Made by a program: the position numbers and the translations under genes
Source: G963667855 sp963667855
GTDB taxonomy: Bacteria; Planctomycetota; Phycisphaerae; UBA1845
Reading direction: 5' to 3'
NCBI GenBank assembly: GCA_963667855.2
Contig: CAXXKI010000004.1
Location: 434,001-498,000, forward strand
Length of the DNA stretch: 64,000 nt
Notes under the pieces: model-generated
The model's database searches: none
What the model was told of the DNA's origin: nothing
What the model saw: the letters and a program-made list of their open reading frames with translations, nothing else
In this document: piece after piece, positions 44,135-53,044 of the stretch
Layout: each line of letters begins with the position of its first letter
Numbering within the stretch: the first letter of the stretch is position 1

Positions 44135-44767
44135 GTGAGCGGCGCAAGTTACTATATGCACGATTGGATTACCTTTCTGCGCGACGCCGGACCTCTTACC
44201 GGGGTGCCACTGGCAGTTGGGGGTGTCCTGCTGGTTATTGGCGGCTGGAGGGTCTGGAAGTATGCCGCTGTTTTAAGTTTCTCGCTGCTGGGCGGAATCG
44301 TGGGGCAGGTTCTGTCGCAAACCGAGCAGTTGAGTTTTACCTGGATAGCGGTTGGCGCTATAGCGGCTGGTTTAATCGGAATTGTTGTTCGAAAATATTC
44401 CAGTACTGTGTTAGCTGGTATCATTACCGGTACTCTGGCCGGATCATTCCTTAGCAGCCTGCACGTTGGCGATATTGGTCTGTGGATTGGCATTATCCTT
44501 GGGTTACTGGGAGGCGGAGGTTGGGCATACGCTAACAGGCAACAGGTGATATCGGGAATAACGTCGGTTGAAGGTGGAGCGCTCCTGGTTAGCGGCCTGG
44601 CGGTGATGATTGCCGAATGGCCTACTGCGCACAGTTTCTTCTCCACGATTGTTTACCGTAGCCCGGGAATGATAGTGTTCTTTATATTTGTGCCTACAGT
44701 GGTGGGTATATTGCTTCAGCATGCGGATGAAGCTCACAGTTCGATGAAATCGCACGATAGGAGCTGA
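44135..44767 (+). CDS. Multi-pass membrane protein (DUF4203-like), copy 2
   Basis: A 210-residue protein with about seven Gly-rich membrane segments (for example VPLAVGGVLLVIGGW, FSLLGGIVGQVLS, LAGIITGTLAGSFLSSL). It resembles the protein at 43082-43888 in hydropathy and Gly-rich helices but lacks its acidic insert. The start is GTG with GGAGG six bases upstream; the longer TTG frame at 44108 lacks one. A strong terminator follows. Function unknown. Confidence 0.6.
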   Translation: MSGASYYMHDWITFLRDAGPLTGVPLAVGGVLLVIGGWRVWKYAAVLSFSLLGGIVGQVLSQTEQLSFTWIAVGAIAAGLIGIVVRKYSSTVLAGIITGTLAGSFLSSLHVGDIGLWIGIILGLLGGGGWAYANRQQVISGITSVEGGALLVSGLAVMIAEWPTAHSFFSTIVYRSPGMIVFFIFVPTVVGILLQHADEAHSSMKSHDRS

Positions 44768-44806
44768 CGGCCTGTACGGGCGAAAGTTTTAGGATTAGCA
44801 TAAGGA

Positions 44807-44843
44807 GACGGCGCGGATTAAAATTGCGCCGTCTTTCGTTTTT
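44807..44843 (+). terminator. Intrinsic terminator
   Basis: GACGGCGC (44807-44814) pairs with GCGCCGTC (44826-44833), loop of 11 bases, followed by TTTCGTTTTT. It ends the second membrane protein gene. Confidence 0.85.
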
Positions 44844-44891
44844 ACTGGTCAGCGGTTTGATGGAATTATTGGCTCTATCCTGGTGAGACAA

Positions 44892-45689
44892 ATGCAGCAG
44901 AGAAAAGATATAGGCATCAGAGTGAGTGATCTGCGGATGGATACCAAGCGGGGATTGCGTTTCGCTTCGGATAACCATTTTTCCGCCGTTGAAGTGGCCG
45001 CCGATAATCAGGAAACAACTCCCGAAAGATTATCTGGAACCGGACGAACTCATCTGGCTCGCCTGGTACGGGGCCAGGGAATGAATTTAGCTTCGATTTC
45101 ACTCGACAGCCTTGGAGGGGGAATATCTGATAGAGCGCAGGTTGATCGAATCATCACTCAAGTTGATTCCTCACTGAAACTCGCGGCGGATATGGCGGTG
45201 CCGGTTCTTTCTCATGATGTTGGAGAACTCTTTGGTTTAGAGCAGTCGCAGCATGATTGCGCCAGAGAGGCTCTGGCAGAACTCTCTGCTCGTGCTGATC
45301 GAGTTGGCACCATATATGCAGTTCGTTCCCGGGCATGCGATCCTGACACGGTGGACCAGTTGGTTCGAATGGTTGGCAGTTCGTCGGTGAAGATCAGCCT
45401 GGATCCCGGATCTCTGTTAATGGCCGGTTTTAACCCTCTTGATGCTATAACCACCTATGGCGATAAGGTTGTCCTGGCGTATGTACGTGATGCAACCAGA
45501 GGAACTCCTGATAGAGCCGGGCAGGAGATAGACCTGGGGGGCGGGCAACTGGATCTAAGCGCTTACCTGGCGGTGCTGTCTGCCTGTGGTCCGGTTGGTC
45601 CGAAAATACTAAGGCGCGAATACGCCAGTAACCCCTGTCTCGCTCTTGTTACCGACCGTGAAGTTCTGGATAGTCGCCTGGCGTTTTAG
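44892..45689 (+). CDS. Sugar phosphate isomerase/epimerase-like TIM-barrel protein
   Basis: About 265 residues of the xylose isomerase-like (AP endonuclease 2) superfamily. Landmarks are the opening IGIRVSDLRMDTKRGLRFA, the strand SSVKISLDPGSLLMAG in the position of a metal-site strand, VVLAYVRDA and the closing GQEIDLGGGQLDLSAYLAVL, which resembles the G.G.idf..i...L motif of this group. Metal-binding Glu and His residues are not all obvious, so activity is uncertain. The ATG at 44892 has GGTGAG upstream; a GTG at 44883 is the alternative. Confidence 0.75.
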   Translation: MQQRKDIGIRVSDLRMDTKRGLRFASDNHFSAVEVAADNQETTPERLSGTGRTHLARLVRGQGMNLASISLDSLGGGISDRAQVDRIITQVDSSLKLAADMAVPVLSHDVGELFGLEQSQHDCAREALAELSARADRVGTIYAVRSRACDPDTVDQLVRMVGSSSVKISLDPGSLLMAGFNPLDAITTYGDKVVLAYVRDATRGTPDRAGQEIDLGGGQLDLSAYLAVLSACGPVGPKILRREYASNPCLALVTDREVLDSRLAF

Positions 45690-45845
45690 TTTCAACTCTC
45701 GAATCCAGTCGTAGGCAATGAGGATTATAGACCACAGGCTTCGGTTTGGATTTCGCCAACCCGTATTGCATAATTCACTACGGAATTTCGGTCAAGCTGG
45801 CCCGGTTTAAAGCCTGACCAATCTGGCTTAAGAGGGGATTTGAAA

Positions 45846-46169
45846 ATGCCGGTTACCATGTATTGTCCCAACCTGACCTGTCCAGCGATTTTACAGGTGA
45901 GTGATAACGCTCGCGGTAAAAATGTCACCTGTCCAGGTTGCGGGTTGAGTTTCAAGGTCCCCAAAAAACCGCGTTTATGCGAAGTTTCCGAGCAGCAACC
46001 GGTTGTAGAGATAGCTGCGTGTAGTGCCATTGAATGTGAACCGTCTGAGAATAGCGTGGTTGAAGGCAATCAAAAACAGGAAACCGCGGAAAAAAAACAA
46101 ACTCAGTCCTCTAATCTGCGAACGATAATGGATTTTCCGCTTCCCCGGCGCAGGCCGCTCACTCATTAA
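45846..46169 (+). CDS. Small zinc-ribbon protein
   Basis: A 107-residue protein. The N-terminal 35 residues form an MJ0042-type zinc ribbon: YCPN and TCPAIL, then VTCPGCGLSFKVP, giving the paired Cys ligands. The remaining 70 residues are polar and low complexity, ending in a basic PLPRRRPLTH. Such ribbons are common at the N terminus of planctomycete and myxobacterial proteins. GAGGGG precedes the ATG at 45846. It may be linked to the AAA ATPase gene 206 bases downstream. Confidence 0.65.
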   Translation: MPVTMYCPNLTCPAILQVSDNARGKNVTCPGCGLSFKVPKKPRLCEVSEQQPVVEIAACSAIECEPSENSVVEGNQKQETAEKKQTQSSNLRTIMDFPLPRRRPLTH

Positions 46170-46375
46170 GCGAATTGGTTTTATTCTTATGCACGTCTTT
46201 ACCGTATCTGAGTGTATTTTTAGGACGTTTCGCTCTCTTTTAAATCAGTGAAAGCCGTTGAGGGAGCGAGACGATATCGATAAAGCGGCCGGAATAGATT
46301 AGGACCGGCTTATTGGATATAGGACGTTACTTGCGACGTTCGCGATATTGCTTGGGTTTTTAAAAGGACAGTTCA

Positions 46376-47695
46376 ATGCAGGCTGTATGTCAGGCGAATG
46401 CCCAAAAAGAAGCTACTGAGAATTTGGAATCCCCTCGAAATGGTTTTCACCCGGAGCCTATTGAAGAATGGCACGAAACTGGTTTACCGGAAACCCTTCT
46501 CGAGTCGCTGATTTTTAAATACCTCTTTACTGTAGGTGAAGAGACCGGGCGGAATATCGCCAAAGCAATATGTATTCCACCAAAGTCCGTATTGGATATG
46601 CTACAGATTCTCCGTAACGCCCAATTGGTTTACCACAAAGACTCAGCGTCAATGAGTGACTTCACCTTTGCCTTGTCTGATGCCGGTAGAGACAGGGCAC
46701 GTAAATTGATGGACGAGAACATGTATGTCGGGCCTGCGCCGGTTCAGCTTTCCTACTACGTTGAATCGGTGGCCGCTCAATCCATTACGACTGAAAAACC
46801 CGGCATAGACGCGGTGAGAAACGCCTTCTCTGACGTACTGATATCCGATGAAATGCAGCGGCGCCTGGGGCCTGCAATCAATTCGGGAAGAGGGCTTTTC
46901 CTCTACGGTGCTCCTGGAAACGGTAAAACCACTATCGCCGAACGCATAACTCATTGTTTCGGAACGCATGTATGGATACCCCACGCCATCAGTGTCGGAG
47001 GAGAAATCGTCAAGTTTTTCGATCCGGAGAACCACACGCCAGCCGGCTCCGCCCGGCCTTCCATTCTCAAGGGAGAAGCCCACGACACCAGGTGGATTAA
47101 GGTCATTCGTCCCACGATCATCGTTGGTGGTGAATTGACGATGGAGACGCTGGAACTGCAATTCAACCCGTTTACCAAGATTACTGAACCGTCGGTACAG
47201 CTTAAAAGCAATTGCGGTACGCTGGTAATAGATGACTTTGGTCGCCAGAGGATGGAGCCGGTCGAGTTGCTCAATCGATGGATCGTGCCTTTGGAAAAAC
47301 GTTACGATTATCTGACTCTCTCCACGGGGACCAAGATTCAGGTTCCTTTTGATCAGTTGATTATATTCTCGACTAACCTGGAACCCCGGGATCTGGTTGA
47401 CGACGCCTTCCTTCGTAGGATTCCTTACAAACTGAATGTTATTGATCCAACGGAAGAGGAATTTCGTGCGCTTATGAAATTCACCGCCAGTAATCTCAAT
47501 ATTGCTCACAACGAAGCGGCCGTGAATAATCTGATAGAAAAGCACTACAAACGCATGAATAGATCATTCAGGTGCTGTCATCCTCGCGACCTGCTTTTGC
47601 AGATCCTCAACTATTCTTCCTATTATGGTACGCAGGCGGAAATGAGTGACGACGCTTTCGATGCCGCGGTGGACAACTACTTCGCCATCATGTAA
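46376..47695 (+). CDS. AAA-family ATPase with N-terminal winged-helix region
   Basis: A 439-residue cytoplasmic ATPase. Residues 35-115 read as a winged helix (ESLIFKYLFTVGEETGRNIAKAI and a beta-rich end with FTFALSDAGRDRARKL). The AAA core has Walker A GAPGNGKTT (178-186), Walker B TLVIDDFGRQ, sensor-1-like LIIFSTNLEP and the arginine-finger candidate DDAFLRRIPYKLNV. Its substrate is unknown. RBS AAAGGAC precedes the ATG. The family is frequent in planctomycetes and other deep branches, which is established only as recurrence, not function. Confidence 0.78.
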   Translation: MQAVCQANAQKEATENLESPRNGFHPEPIEEWHETGLPETLLESLIFKYLFTVGEETGRNIAKAICIPPKSVLDMLQILRNAQLVYHKDSASMSDFTFALSDAGRDRARKLMDENMYVGPAPVQLSYYVESVAAQSITTEKPGIDAVRNAFSDVLISDEMQRRLGPAINSGRGLFLYGAPGNGKTTIAERITHCFGTHVWIPHAISVGGEIVKFFDPENHTPAGSARPSILKGEAHDTRWIKVIRPTIIVGGELTMETLELQFNPFTKITEPSVQLKSNCGTLVIDDFGRQRMEPVELLNRWIVPLEKRYDYLTLSTGTKIQVPFDQLIIFSTNLEPRDLVDDAFLRRIPYKLNVIDPTEEEFRALMKFTASNLNIAHNEAAVNNLIEKHYKRMNRSFRCCHPRDLLLQILNYSSYYGTQAEMSDDAFDAAVDNYFAIM

Positions 47696-47774
47696 AGAGA
47701 TCGGAAGAAAGAGTGTAGCAGCTGGCTAACGGACTATTCATGAACATTTCTACATTGAGAGACGTAGGAGCAGT

Positions 47775-48659
47775 ATGACTACCAGGTGTTCACTATTATT
47801 ACCGCTTCTTGCGGCAGTACTGTGTATTTCGCCGAGCGCCTTGGCTGACTCAAAGCCGAAAAATACCGCTGCGAATACCTGGAAAGCCGAAGGCAGAGTT
47901 AATAATTCAATATTGCTTGAGGGGTCAGGTATCGTCGCCAGTCGCCAGTATCCGGGGGTATTCTGGGCTCACGGGGATTCGGGAACCGAACCTAAGCTCG
48001 TGGCATTTGACCGTACGGGCAGGATCATTGCCGAAGTGACTATTGCTGGTGCTCCGAATACCGACTGGGAGGATATTTGCGCAGATGACCAGGGGAATCT
48101 TTATATTGGTGATATAGGGAATAATACCAAGATGTTTCCCGTGCGCTATGTATACCAGATACCCGAGCCAGACCCTGCATCTCCACCGGAGAAAGCCATT
48201 CCCTATAAAAAAAGGTGGCGATATAAGTTCCCTGATGGAAAAAGACTGGATTGTGAATCGCTGTTCTGGCACACGGGGGAGTTATTCGTAATTCCTCGCA
48301 GTAGTGATTCAACCATTTATCGTATAGTGGATGACGAAAAAGGGGACGGGAATTCCGTTCTTGAGCCGGTGCAGAGGTTAAATGCTGCGCATCTATCAGG
48401 GGCTGAAGTTTCGCCGGACGGAACGCAACTGGTCGTCTGCAGTGGTGTCGGGGCCTGGCTTTATCCAATATCAAAGAGCAGGGAACTGAAGGAGCTGGTG
48501 GACACGGCAAAAGCCAAAAGAGTGTTCTTTCCACCCAGTGGCGGAGTGGAGGCCTGCTGTTTTGACGGTTCGGATGTCAGGCTCCTGGCTGAGCGGGGGT
48601 GGTTGTTCAAGATAACCGCCCGTCAGTTTGAAGACCAGGTGAGGTTCTCCAAATCCTGA
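47775..48659 (+). CDS. Secreted propeller-like protein
   Basis: A 294-residue exported protein with signal peptide 1-24 (LLPLLAAVLCISPSALA). The mature part shows repeated short strands (LEGSGIVASRQYPGVFWAHGDSG, IAGAPNTDWEDICADDQGNLYIGDIGNN, HLSGAEVSPDGTQLVVC) like those of NHL/WD-type beta propellers and of esterase-like phytase-type propellers. No catalytic motif is clear. RBS TAGGAG lies before the ATG. Confidence 0.65.
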   Translation: MTTRCSLLLPLLAAVLCISPSALADSKPKNTAANTWKAEGRVNNSILLEGSGIVASRQYPGVFWAHGDSGTEPKLVAFDRTGRIIAEVTIAGAPNTDWEDICADDQGNLYIGDIGNNTKMFPVRYVYQIPEPDPASPPEKAIPYKKRWRYKFPDGKRLDCESLFWHTGELFVIPRSSDSTIYRIVDDEKGDGNSVLEPVQRLNAAHLSGAEVSPDGTQLVVCSGVGAWLYPISKSRELKELVDTAKAKRVFFPPSGGVEACCFDGSDVRLLAERGWLFKITARQFEDQVRFSKS

Positions 48660-48708
48660 CTTGGACAACCCCGTATAAAAAACATAAAGGCTGCCCGGCA
48701 GGTAATGG

Positions 48709-49053
48709 TTATTTCAACTCGAAGTTAAGTCTTACTCGATCACTTTCCAGGAAACCATCGGAAGATATTTTCCCCGGCGCCTGTTGCATGGCGGAGTTAT
48801 CGGGTTGGAAGTGGATCGATCCTTCCTGATGTTCGCGCATACGATGCAGAGCTTCGCGGTCGACAATCAGGCGAATTCGTTCATTAGCCAACTCTTCAAC
48901 TTCCGCGGACCAGATCGATCCGCCAACTTCCAGGGGAACGCGGATTCCGCCTGGCGATTGGTTAGACGAAGTCGATTCTTCCATCGCTTTACGGTGATTT
49001 TGCGTTTCTTTAAGCAGATATTCCCAAAGCGGTTCTGTCGAAATCGGTGGCAT
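48709..49053 (-). CDS. Small hypothetical protein
   Basis: A 114-residue soluble protein I do not recognise. Its first 35 residues are helical and polar (EPLWEYLLKETQNHRKAMEES), the rest mixes acidic and hydrophobic residues. AGGA precedes the ATG by seven bases. It is convergent with the propeller-like gene and divergent from the dehydrogenase gene. Confidence 0.5.
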   Translation of the reverse strand: MPPISTEPLWEYLLKETQNHRKAMEESTSSNQSPGGIRVPLEVGGSIWSAEVEELANERIRLIVDREALHRMREHQEGSIHFQPDNSAMQQAPGKISSDGFLESDRVRLNFELK

Positions 49054-49222
49054 GAGTATTCCTCTCGATGTAACTTACTTCACACTAAATGGTTATCGGC
49101 ATTTGATTTTAGAATCTCCAGACTACGTTTTTACCGAAATCTCCGCTTTTAATCGTTACCGGTAGGGCTAGACTGTAGGAGGTTCCTTGCCGGTTATTTC
49201 GGCCAGATAGCTTGGAGTTTCT

Positions 49223-50476
49223 ATGGACGCATTACTACTGGAAACCAGCCCACTGAAGTGGATTTTATGTAAGGCCCTGGGGAGATTCGTCCCAGGTGTC
49301 TTCTGGTCTCCACTATCCAATCTTGTATACCGTGACATTCCTGAACCGTCGCGTCCGACTGAGGATTGGGTAAAACTACGTACGCTTCTCGGCGGTATCT
49401 GTGGAACAGATATGGCTCTTATTACCCAGAAGACCCACCCTGCGACCATTCTTCGGGCTTTCACCAGTTTTCCCGTTATCCTGGGGCATGAAAACGTGGC
49501 ATTGGTGGAAGAGGTAGGCCAGAAAGTTGAGGGGTGGAAGCCGGGAATGCGCGTTGTTATTGAACCCGCTCTATCCTGCGTACCCCGAGGTATATCGCCT
49601 GTTTGTTCGGCTTGCGCTCGCGGATGTTTTTCGCTTTGTGAGTCAATAGCGGGTAATCGGGATATGCCTGCAGGGACAATGATGGGGTTAAATAACTTTA
49701 CCGGTGGGAGCTGGGCTCCCCGATTCGTCGCTCATTATTCACAGTTACACGCGGTTCCCGATGGAATCTCAGACGAAGAGGCGGTTCTGATCGATCCTGT
49801 TGCGTGCAGTCTGCACGCTGTCTTACGTCATCGACCTTTGGAAAACGAGCAGATTCTGGTTCAGGGAGCGGGCATTATCGGATTAGGAATAGTCATGTCT
49901 CTGCGGGCTCTGGGGCATAAAAACCGGATTACTTGTTGCGTGCGGACGCAAGCTCAAGGGGAGCAATTGTCCGAAGCTGGAGCGGATCAGATTATCGTCT
50001 GTCGGCGAAATGATCGCCGGGAGAAAATCTTCAAAGAGGTAGCGGCCGCTACGGGAGGAAAACAGATTTCATCCGCTTTTGGTAATCAGATTATCGTTGG
50101 CGGTATGGATGTCGTTTATGACTGTGTGGGAAGCGGGCGAAGCCTGGGGGATGCTATGAAGTTCTGCAAGCCCCGAGGGACGGTTGTTGCCGTCGGTACG
50201 TCACAGATAAACATGGTGGATACGACGCCGTTGTGGTTCAGTGAATTGACCTTGAAAGGAGCGTATGGCCGGCAATTGGAAACTGCCGACGGTGAGCAGG
50301 TTCATACTTATGATCTGGTGATCCGTATGATACTGGAGGGAAAGCTGAAGTTATCCGGTATTTTGAGCCGTATCTACGATGTCAGGGATTACAAAAAAGC
50401 CATGCAGTTTCTGGTGCGCGGCCGTGGTCCCGGAGTGACCAAGGTTGCATTTCGCCACCCGGCAAACACGAATTAA
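49223..50476 (+). CDS. Zinc-dependent alcohol dehydrogenase-like (MDR) protein
   Basis: A 417-residue medium-chain dehydrogenase. The catalytic zinc region has GGICGTDMALI and LGHENVALVEEVG. The structural-zinc-like Cys cluster is CSACARGCFSLCE. The nucleotide-binding loop is VQGAGIIGLGIV. A long N-terminal extension (1-45) and an insert around NRDMPAGTMM make it larger than typical 340-380 residue members. The substrate is unknown. GGAG precedes the ATG, and a strong terminator follows. Confidence 0.85.
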   Translation: MDALLLETSPLKWILCKALGRFVPGVFWSPLSNLVYRDIPEPSRPTEDWVKLRTLLGGICGTDMALITQKTHPATILRAFTSFPVILGHENVALVEEVGQKVEGWKPGMRVVIEPALSCVPRGISPVCSACARGCFSLCESIAGNRDMPAGTMMGLNNFTGGSWAPRFVAHYSQLHAVPDGISDEEAVLIDPVACSLHAVLRHRPLENEQILVQGAGIIGLGIVMSLRALGHKNRITCCVRTQAQGEQLSEAGADQIIVCRRNDRREKIFKEVAAATGGKQISSAFGNQIIVGGMDVVYDCVGSGRSLGDAMKFCKPRGTVVAVGTSQINMVDTTPLWFSELTLKGAYGRQLETADGEQVHTYDLVIRMILEGKLKLSGILSRIYDVRDYKKAMQFLVRGRGPGVTKVAFRHPANTN

Positions 50477-50504
50477 AGTTCGTTGGATTAATCGCAATTG
50501 GTAA

Positions 50505-50548
50505 AAAACAAGGCAGCTCGCCGTCAGGCAAACCGCCTTGTTTTCTGT
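50505..50548 (+). terminator. Intrinsic terminator
   Basis: AAAACAAGGC (50505-50514) pairs with GCCTTGTTTT (50535-50544) across a 20-base loop. The T tract makes it a terminator for the dehydrogenase gene. The A tract ahead of the stem could let it serve the convergent small gene as well. Confidence 0.75.
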
Positions 50549-50588
50549 TCTTTGCTGGTAATTAGCCAGAAAATGTATTTTCCGGAAA

Positions 50589-50957
50589 TTACTTGAGACG
50601 GACGACCTTGCCGCCACTGGTGGGGTTGGTTGCGACAATGTAGCCGCCGGTCTTGTTGTAGGCAACGGCCTTGATGACGCTCTTGCCGAACTTGTTGGAC
50701 ATTGCGGTCTTGGCGGTACCTACGGTCCAGTTCTTGTTGGCGACGCCCGCCCAGCGATTGAGCTGAGTGTTGCTGACGTTATGGACGACGGCACCTTTGT
50801 CGATCCACTTTGAGAATGTCTTCAACTGTGTCGGTGTGGCACGACGACTCGACGAGGGCGAGCCGGTGGCCTGGTTGCACAACATTTTGTAGGCGTTCAT
50901 TTTGTTCTGGAAATTCTGACGGACGCCAGCATAAGTGCTCTTTTTTGATACTGCCAT
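50589..50957 (-). CDS. Small basic protein of unknown function, codon use of a highly expressed gene
   Basis: A 122-residue protein rich in Lys, Arg and Asn with few acidic residues. It has no signal peptide or membrane helix. Segments such as RRATPTQLKTFSKWIDKGA and NKNWTVGTAKTAMSNKFGK look helical. Codon choice is strongly skewed to AAC, ACC, AAG, GTC, GGC and GCC, as in eno here and unlike most neighbours, which implies strong expression. GGAG is seven bases before the ATG at 50957. It stands alone, with AT-rich DNA upstream. I know no family; a nucleic-acid-binding role is a guess from charge only. Confidence 0.7.
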   Translation of the reverse strand: MAVSKKSTYAGVRQNFQNKMNAYKMLCNQATGSPSSSRRATPTQLKTFSKWIDKGAVVHNVSNTQLNRWAGVANKNWTVGTAKTAMSNKFGKSVIKAVAYNKTGGYIVATNPTSGGKVVRLK

Positions 50958-51453
50958 GGAAAAGTCTCCGTTTACATGAGTATTCGTGACACCCCAACCA
51001 ATTTCACAGGGTTTGCGGTCTACATCGGAAGCCCGAACTTTCCTCTTGAACAATTGGATTGGTAAAAATCATGTGGAATATCGGCTGTGTCCGATAAAAA
51101 AGCCGATTTTAAGATTTAATGGTAAAAAAGTGCTATTTACAGAAAACCGAAAAAAATTGAAGTGAAACAAATAAAATCAAAAAAGTTGCAGCTTCTCTGA
51201 TGATTTGTTTCTTTTGCCCTGGTATCAGGCAATTTGGATTTCGCATTACTTCCGGTAAAAGTGACCCGCTTGAAGCGTCGATTTATAAAGCGATGACGTG
51301 TTGTATAGCTTTTGTCGGTGAGTATTGGATTGTTCAAGAAATGCTGGATTTTCATGACTCCGGTTCTCTTTTCGAGGGGAGGGCAGTAAGGTTTCTGAAC
51401 ACCTGAGCAACACCGAATAAAGTCAGAAATAAACGCTCCAGGAGGACCCGCAG
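50958..51453. other. AT-rich intergenic region upstream of two divergent genes
   Basis: This 496-base gap should carry the promoters of the basic protein (minus) and the HDOD-GGDEF gene (plus). On the minus strand it has several T tracts (51130-51190) like UP elements and a hairpin ATCGGC/GCCGAT (51080-51085, 51102-51107) in the leader. A 68-codon plus-strand frame at 51200-51406 has no ribosome binding site and no resemblance to a protein family. Confidence 0.4.
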
Positions 51454-52971
51454 GTGAATACCGCCGCTCTTTCGTCTATCGTTAATTCAGAATCTCTTCC
51501 GTCCATGCCGGCAGTGGCTTTCAAAGTCCTTGAGTTGTGCAGGCTGGACGATGTCAATATCCAGGATGTCGCGAATACAATTGCCAAGGATCCCGCTTTG
51601 ACCGCGAAGCTTATGCGGGTTTCCAATTCCTCGATTTTCGGCATGTCGAAAAAGGTCGCCTCGATTCAGCAGGCGATGGTCGTGCTTGGGTTGCGCACGG
51701 TTAAAATAATGGCATTGGGTTTTTCGCTTGTAGATTCGCTGGGTAAGGGATCGAAGATTGGTTTCGATTATCCGAGATACTGGCGAAGGTCATTATCGAC
51801 GGCTGTTGCTGCTCGACAGTTGGCTGAAGCCCTGGGAACCATCAGAAAAGATGAAGCGTTTGTCGGCGGTTTGCTCTGCGATATCGGCATGGTCGCAGCC
51901 GAACGACATCCAGGAGGGATTTACGAACAGATTCTGGTGCAGCATCAGTTACGTGGTGGAAAAATCCAGGATATCGAACGGGAATACCTGGATATCACCC
52001 ACGCCGAAATCAGTGCCATGATGCTGGCCAACTGGAGCATGCCTGAAACTCTATGCCATGCCGTGGGAGCTCATCACGGCGACGGTTTCGAGGAGATTGT
52101 ACTGAGAACCAAAAGTGTGGCCTGTGTATTGCGGGCGGCTTCAGAAATCGCTGAGCTTTTCTGCGGTGACGTCTGCGCGTCTGAATGCCTGCCGGTAAAA
52201 GAACGGGTTATTGATATAACCGGCATTGCTCCACAGATTCTCGAAAGTGTACTCGAAGTGCTGAACGACAACGTGGAGGAGGCCGCGGACCTGTTCAGCC
52301 TGGAGTTGAGTGAAGGGTTGGATTACGACGCTTTGCGCACTGGAGCGGTGATGCATCTGGCCAACCTCTCTATGAGTCTGGAGAGGGATCGGATGGATGC
52401 GGAGTCGCAGGCGCAAAAGGCTAAATCGCAAGTACAGACACTTAGCCGCCTTAATGAGACATTGGCGGAAGAGGCAAAAACCGACAAGCTTACCGGAATA
52501 GCCAATCGCCGCGCATTCGACCAGTGGCTCGAGGAGGCTGTCAGTGTTAATAATGCCAAAAATGGCAATCTCGGTTTGATACTGATTGATCTGGATTACT
52601 TCAAGAAAATAAACGATACCTATGGGCATTTGGCCGGTGACGAAGCATTGCGTCTGGTAGGGCGGTGCCTGAAGGACGTTGTGGAAAACGGCAGTTACGC
52701 CGCTCGCTATGGCGGCGAGGAATTCGTAATTGCTGTTGCGGATACGACGGCTCGAAACCTCCGTGGATTAGCTGAAGATATTCGTAAAAGTATCGGCAAT
52801 ATCAGGTTCAAACACGGACGTAAGGAATTGAGCCTCACTGCGAGTCTGGGAGCTGTTCACGTAAGCTTTGGTGAAGAGACGGTGGAAGCACGCGAAATTC
52901 TCCGTAGGGCGGACGAATGCCTGTACGATGCAAAAGCAGATGGAAGAAACAGGGTGGAGATAACTTTCTAG
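51454..52971 (+). CDS. HDOD-GGDEF signalling protein (probable diguanylate cyclase)
   Basis: A 505-residue protein. The HDOD domain is about 1-270 (LPSMPAVAFKVLELC, NTIAKDPALTAKLMRVSNSS, CDIGMVAAERH, VGAHHGD). A helical linker (about 305-340) leads to a GGDEF domain (about 345-505) with TDKLTGIANRRAFDQWL, LILIDLDYFKKINDTYGH and the active-site form YGGEEFVI. The inhibitory RxxD site normally five residues before GGEEF is missing (NGSYAAR there). It should make c-di-GMP. Start is GTG with AGGAGG eight bases upstream. Confidence 0.9.
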   Translation: MNTAALSSIVNSESLPSMPAVAFKVLELCRLDDVNIQDVANTIAKDPALTAKLMRVSNSSIFGMSKKVASIQQAMVVLGLRTVKIMALGFSLVDSLGKGSKIGFDYPRYWRRSLSTAVAARQLAEALGTIRKDEAFVGGLLCDIGMVAAERHPGGIYEQILVQHQLRGGKIQDIEREYLDITHAEISAMMLANWSMPETLCHAVGAHHGDGFEEIVLRTKSVACVLRAASEIAELFCGDVCASECLPVKERVIDITGIAPQILESVLEVLNDNVEEAADLFSLELSEGLDYDALRTGAVMHLANLSMSLERDRMDAESQAQKAKSQVQTLSRLNETLAEEAKTDKLTGIANRRAFDQWLEEAVSVNNAKNGNLGLILIDLDYFKKINDTYGHLAGDEALRLVGRCLKDVVENGSYAARYGGEEFVIAVADTTARNLRGLAEDIRKSIGNIRFKHGRKELSLTASLGAVHVSFGEETVEAREILRRADECLYDAKADGRNRVEITF

Positions 52972-53044
52972 CTTGTGGTAAAGCACGATTTGCAACAACC
53001 ATTTGTAAGCCTGCTTTGATTGCATAAACACGTTATCTGTTGAT

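Noticed and set aside
46649..47545. 298-residue minus-strand frame
   Set aside because: Antisense to the AAA ATPase; no supporting signals.
51060..51190. Precise promoter for the small basic protein
   Set aside because: T tracts are present, but no -35/-10 pair with 16-18 base spacing could be defended.
51200..51406. 68-codon plus-strand frame in the AT-rich gap
   Set aside because: No ribosome binding site, and the sequence looks random.
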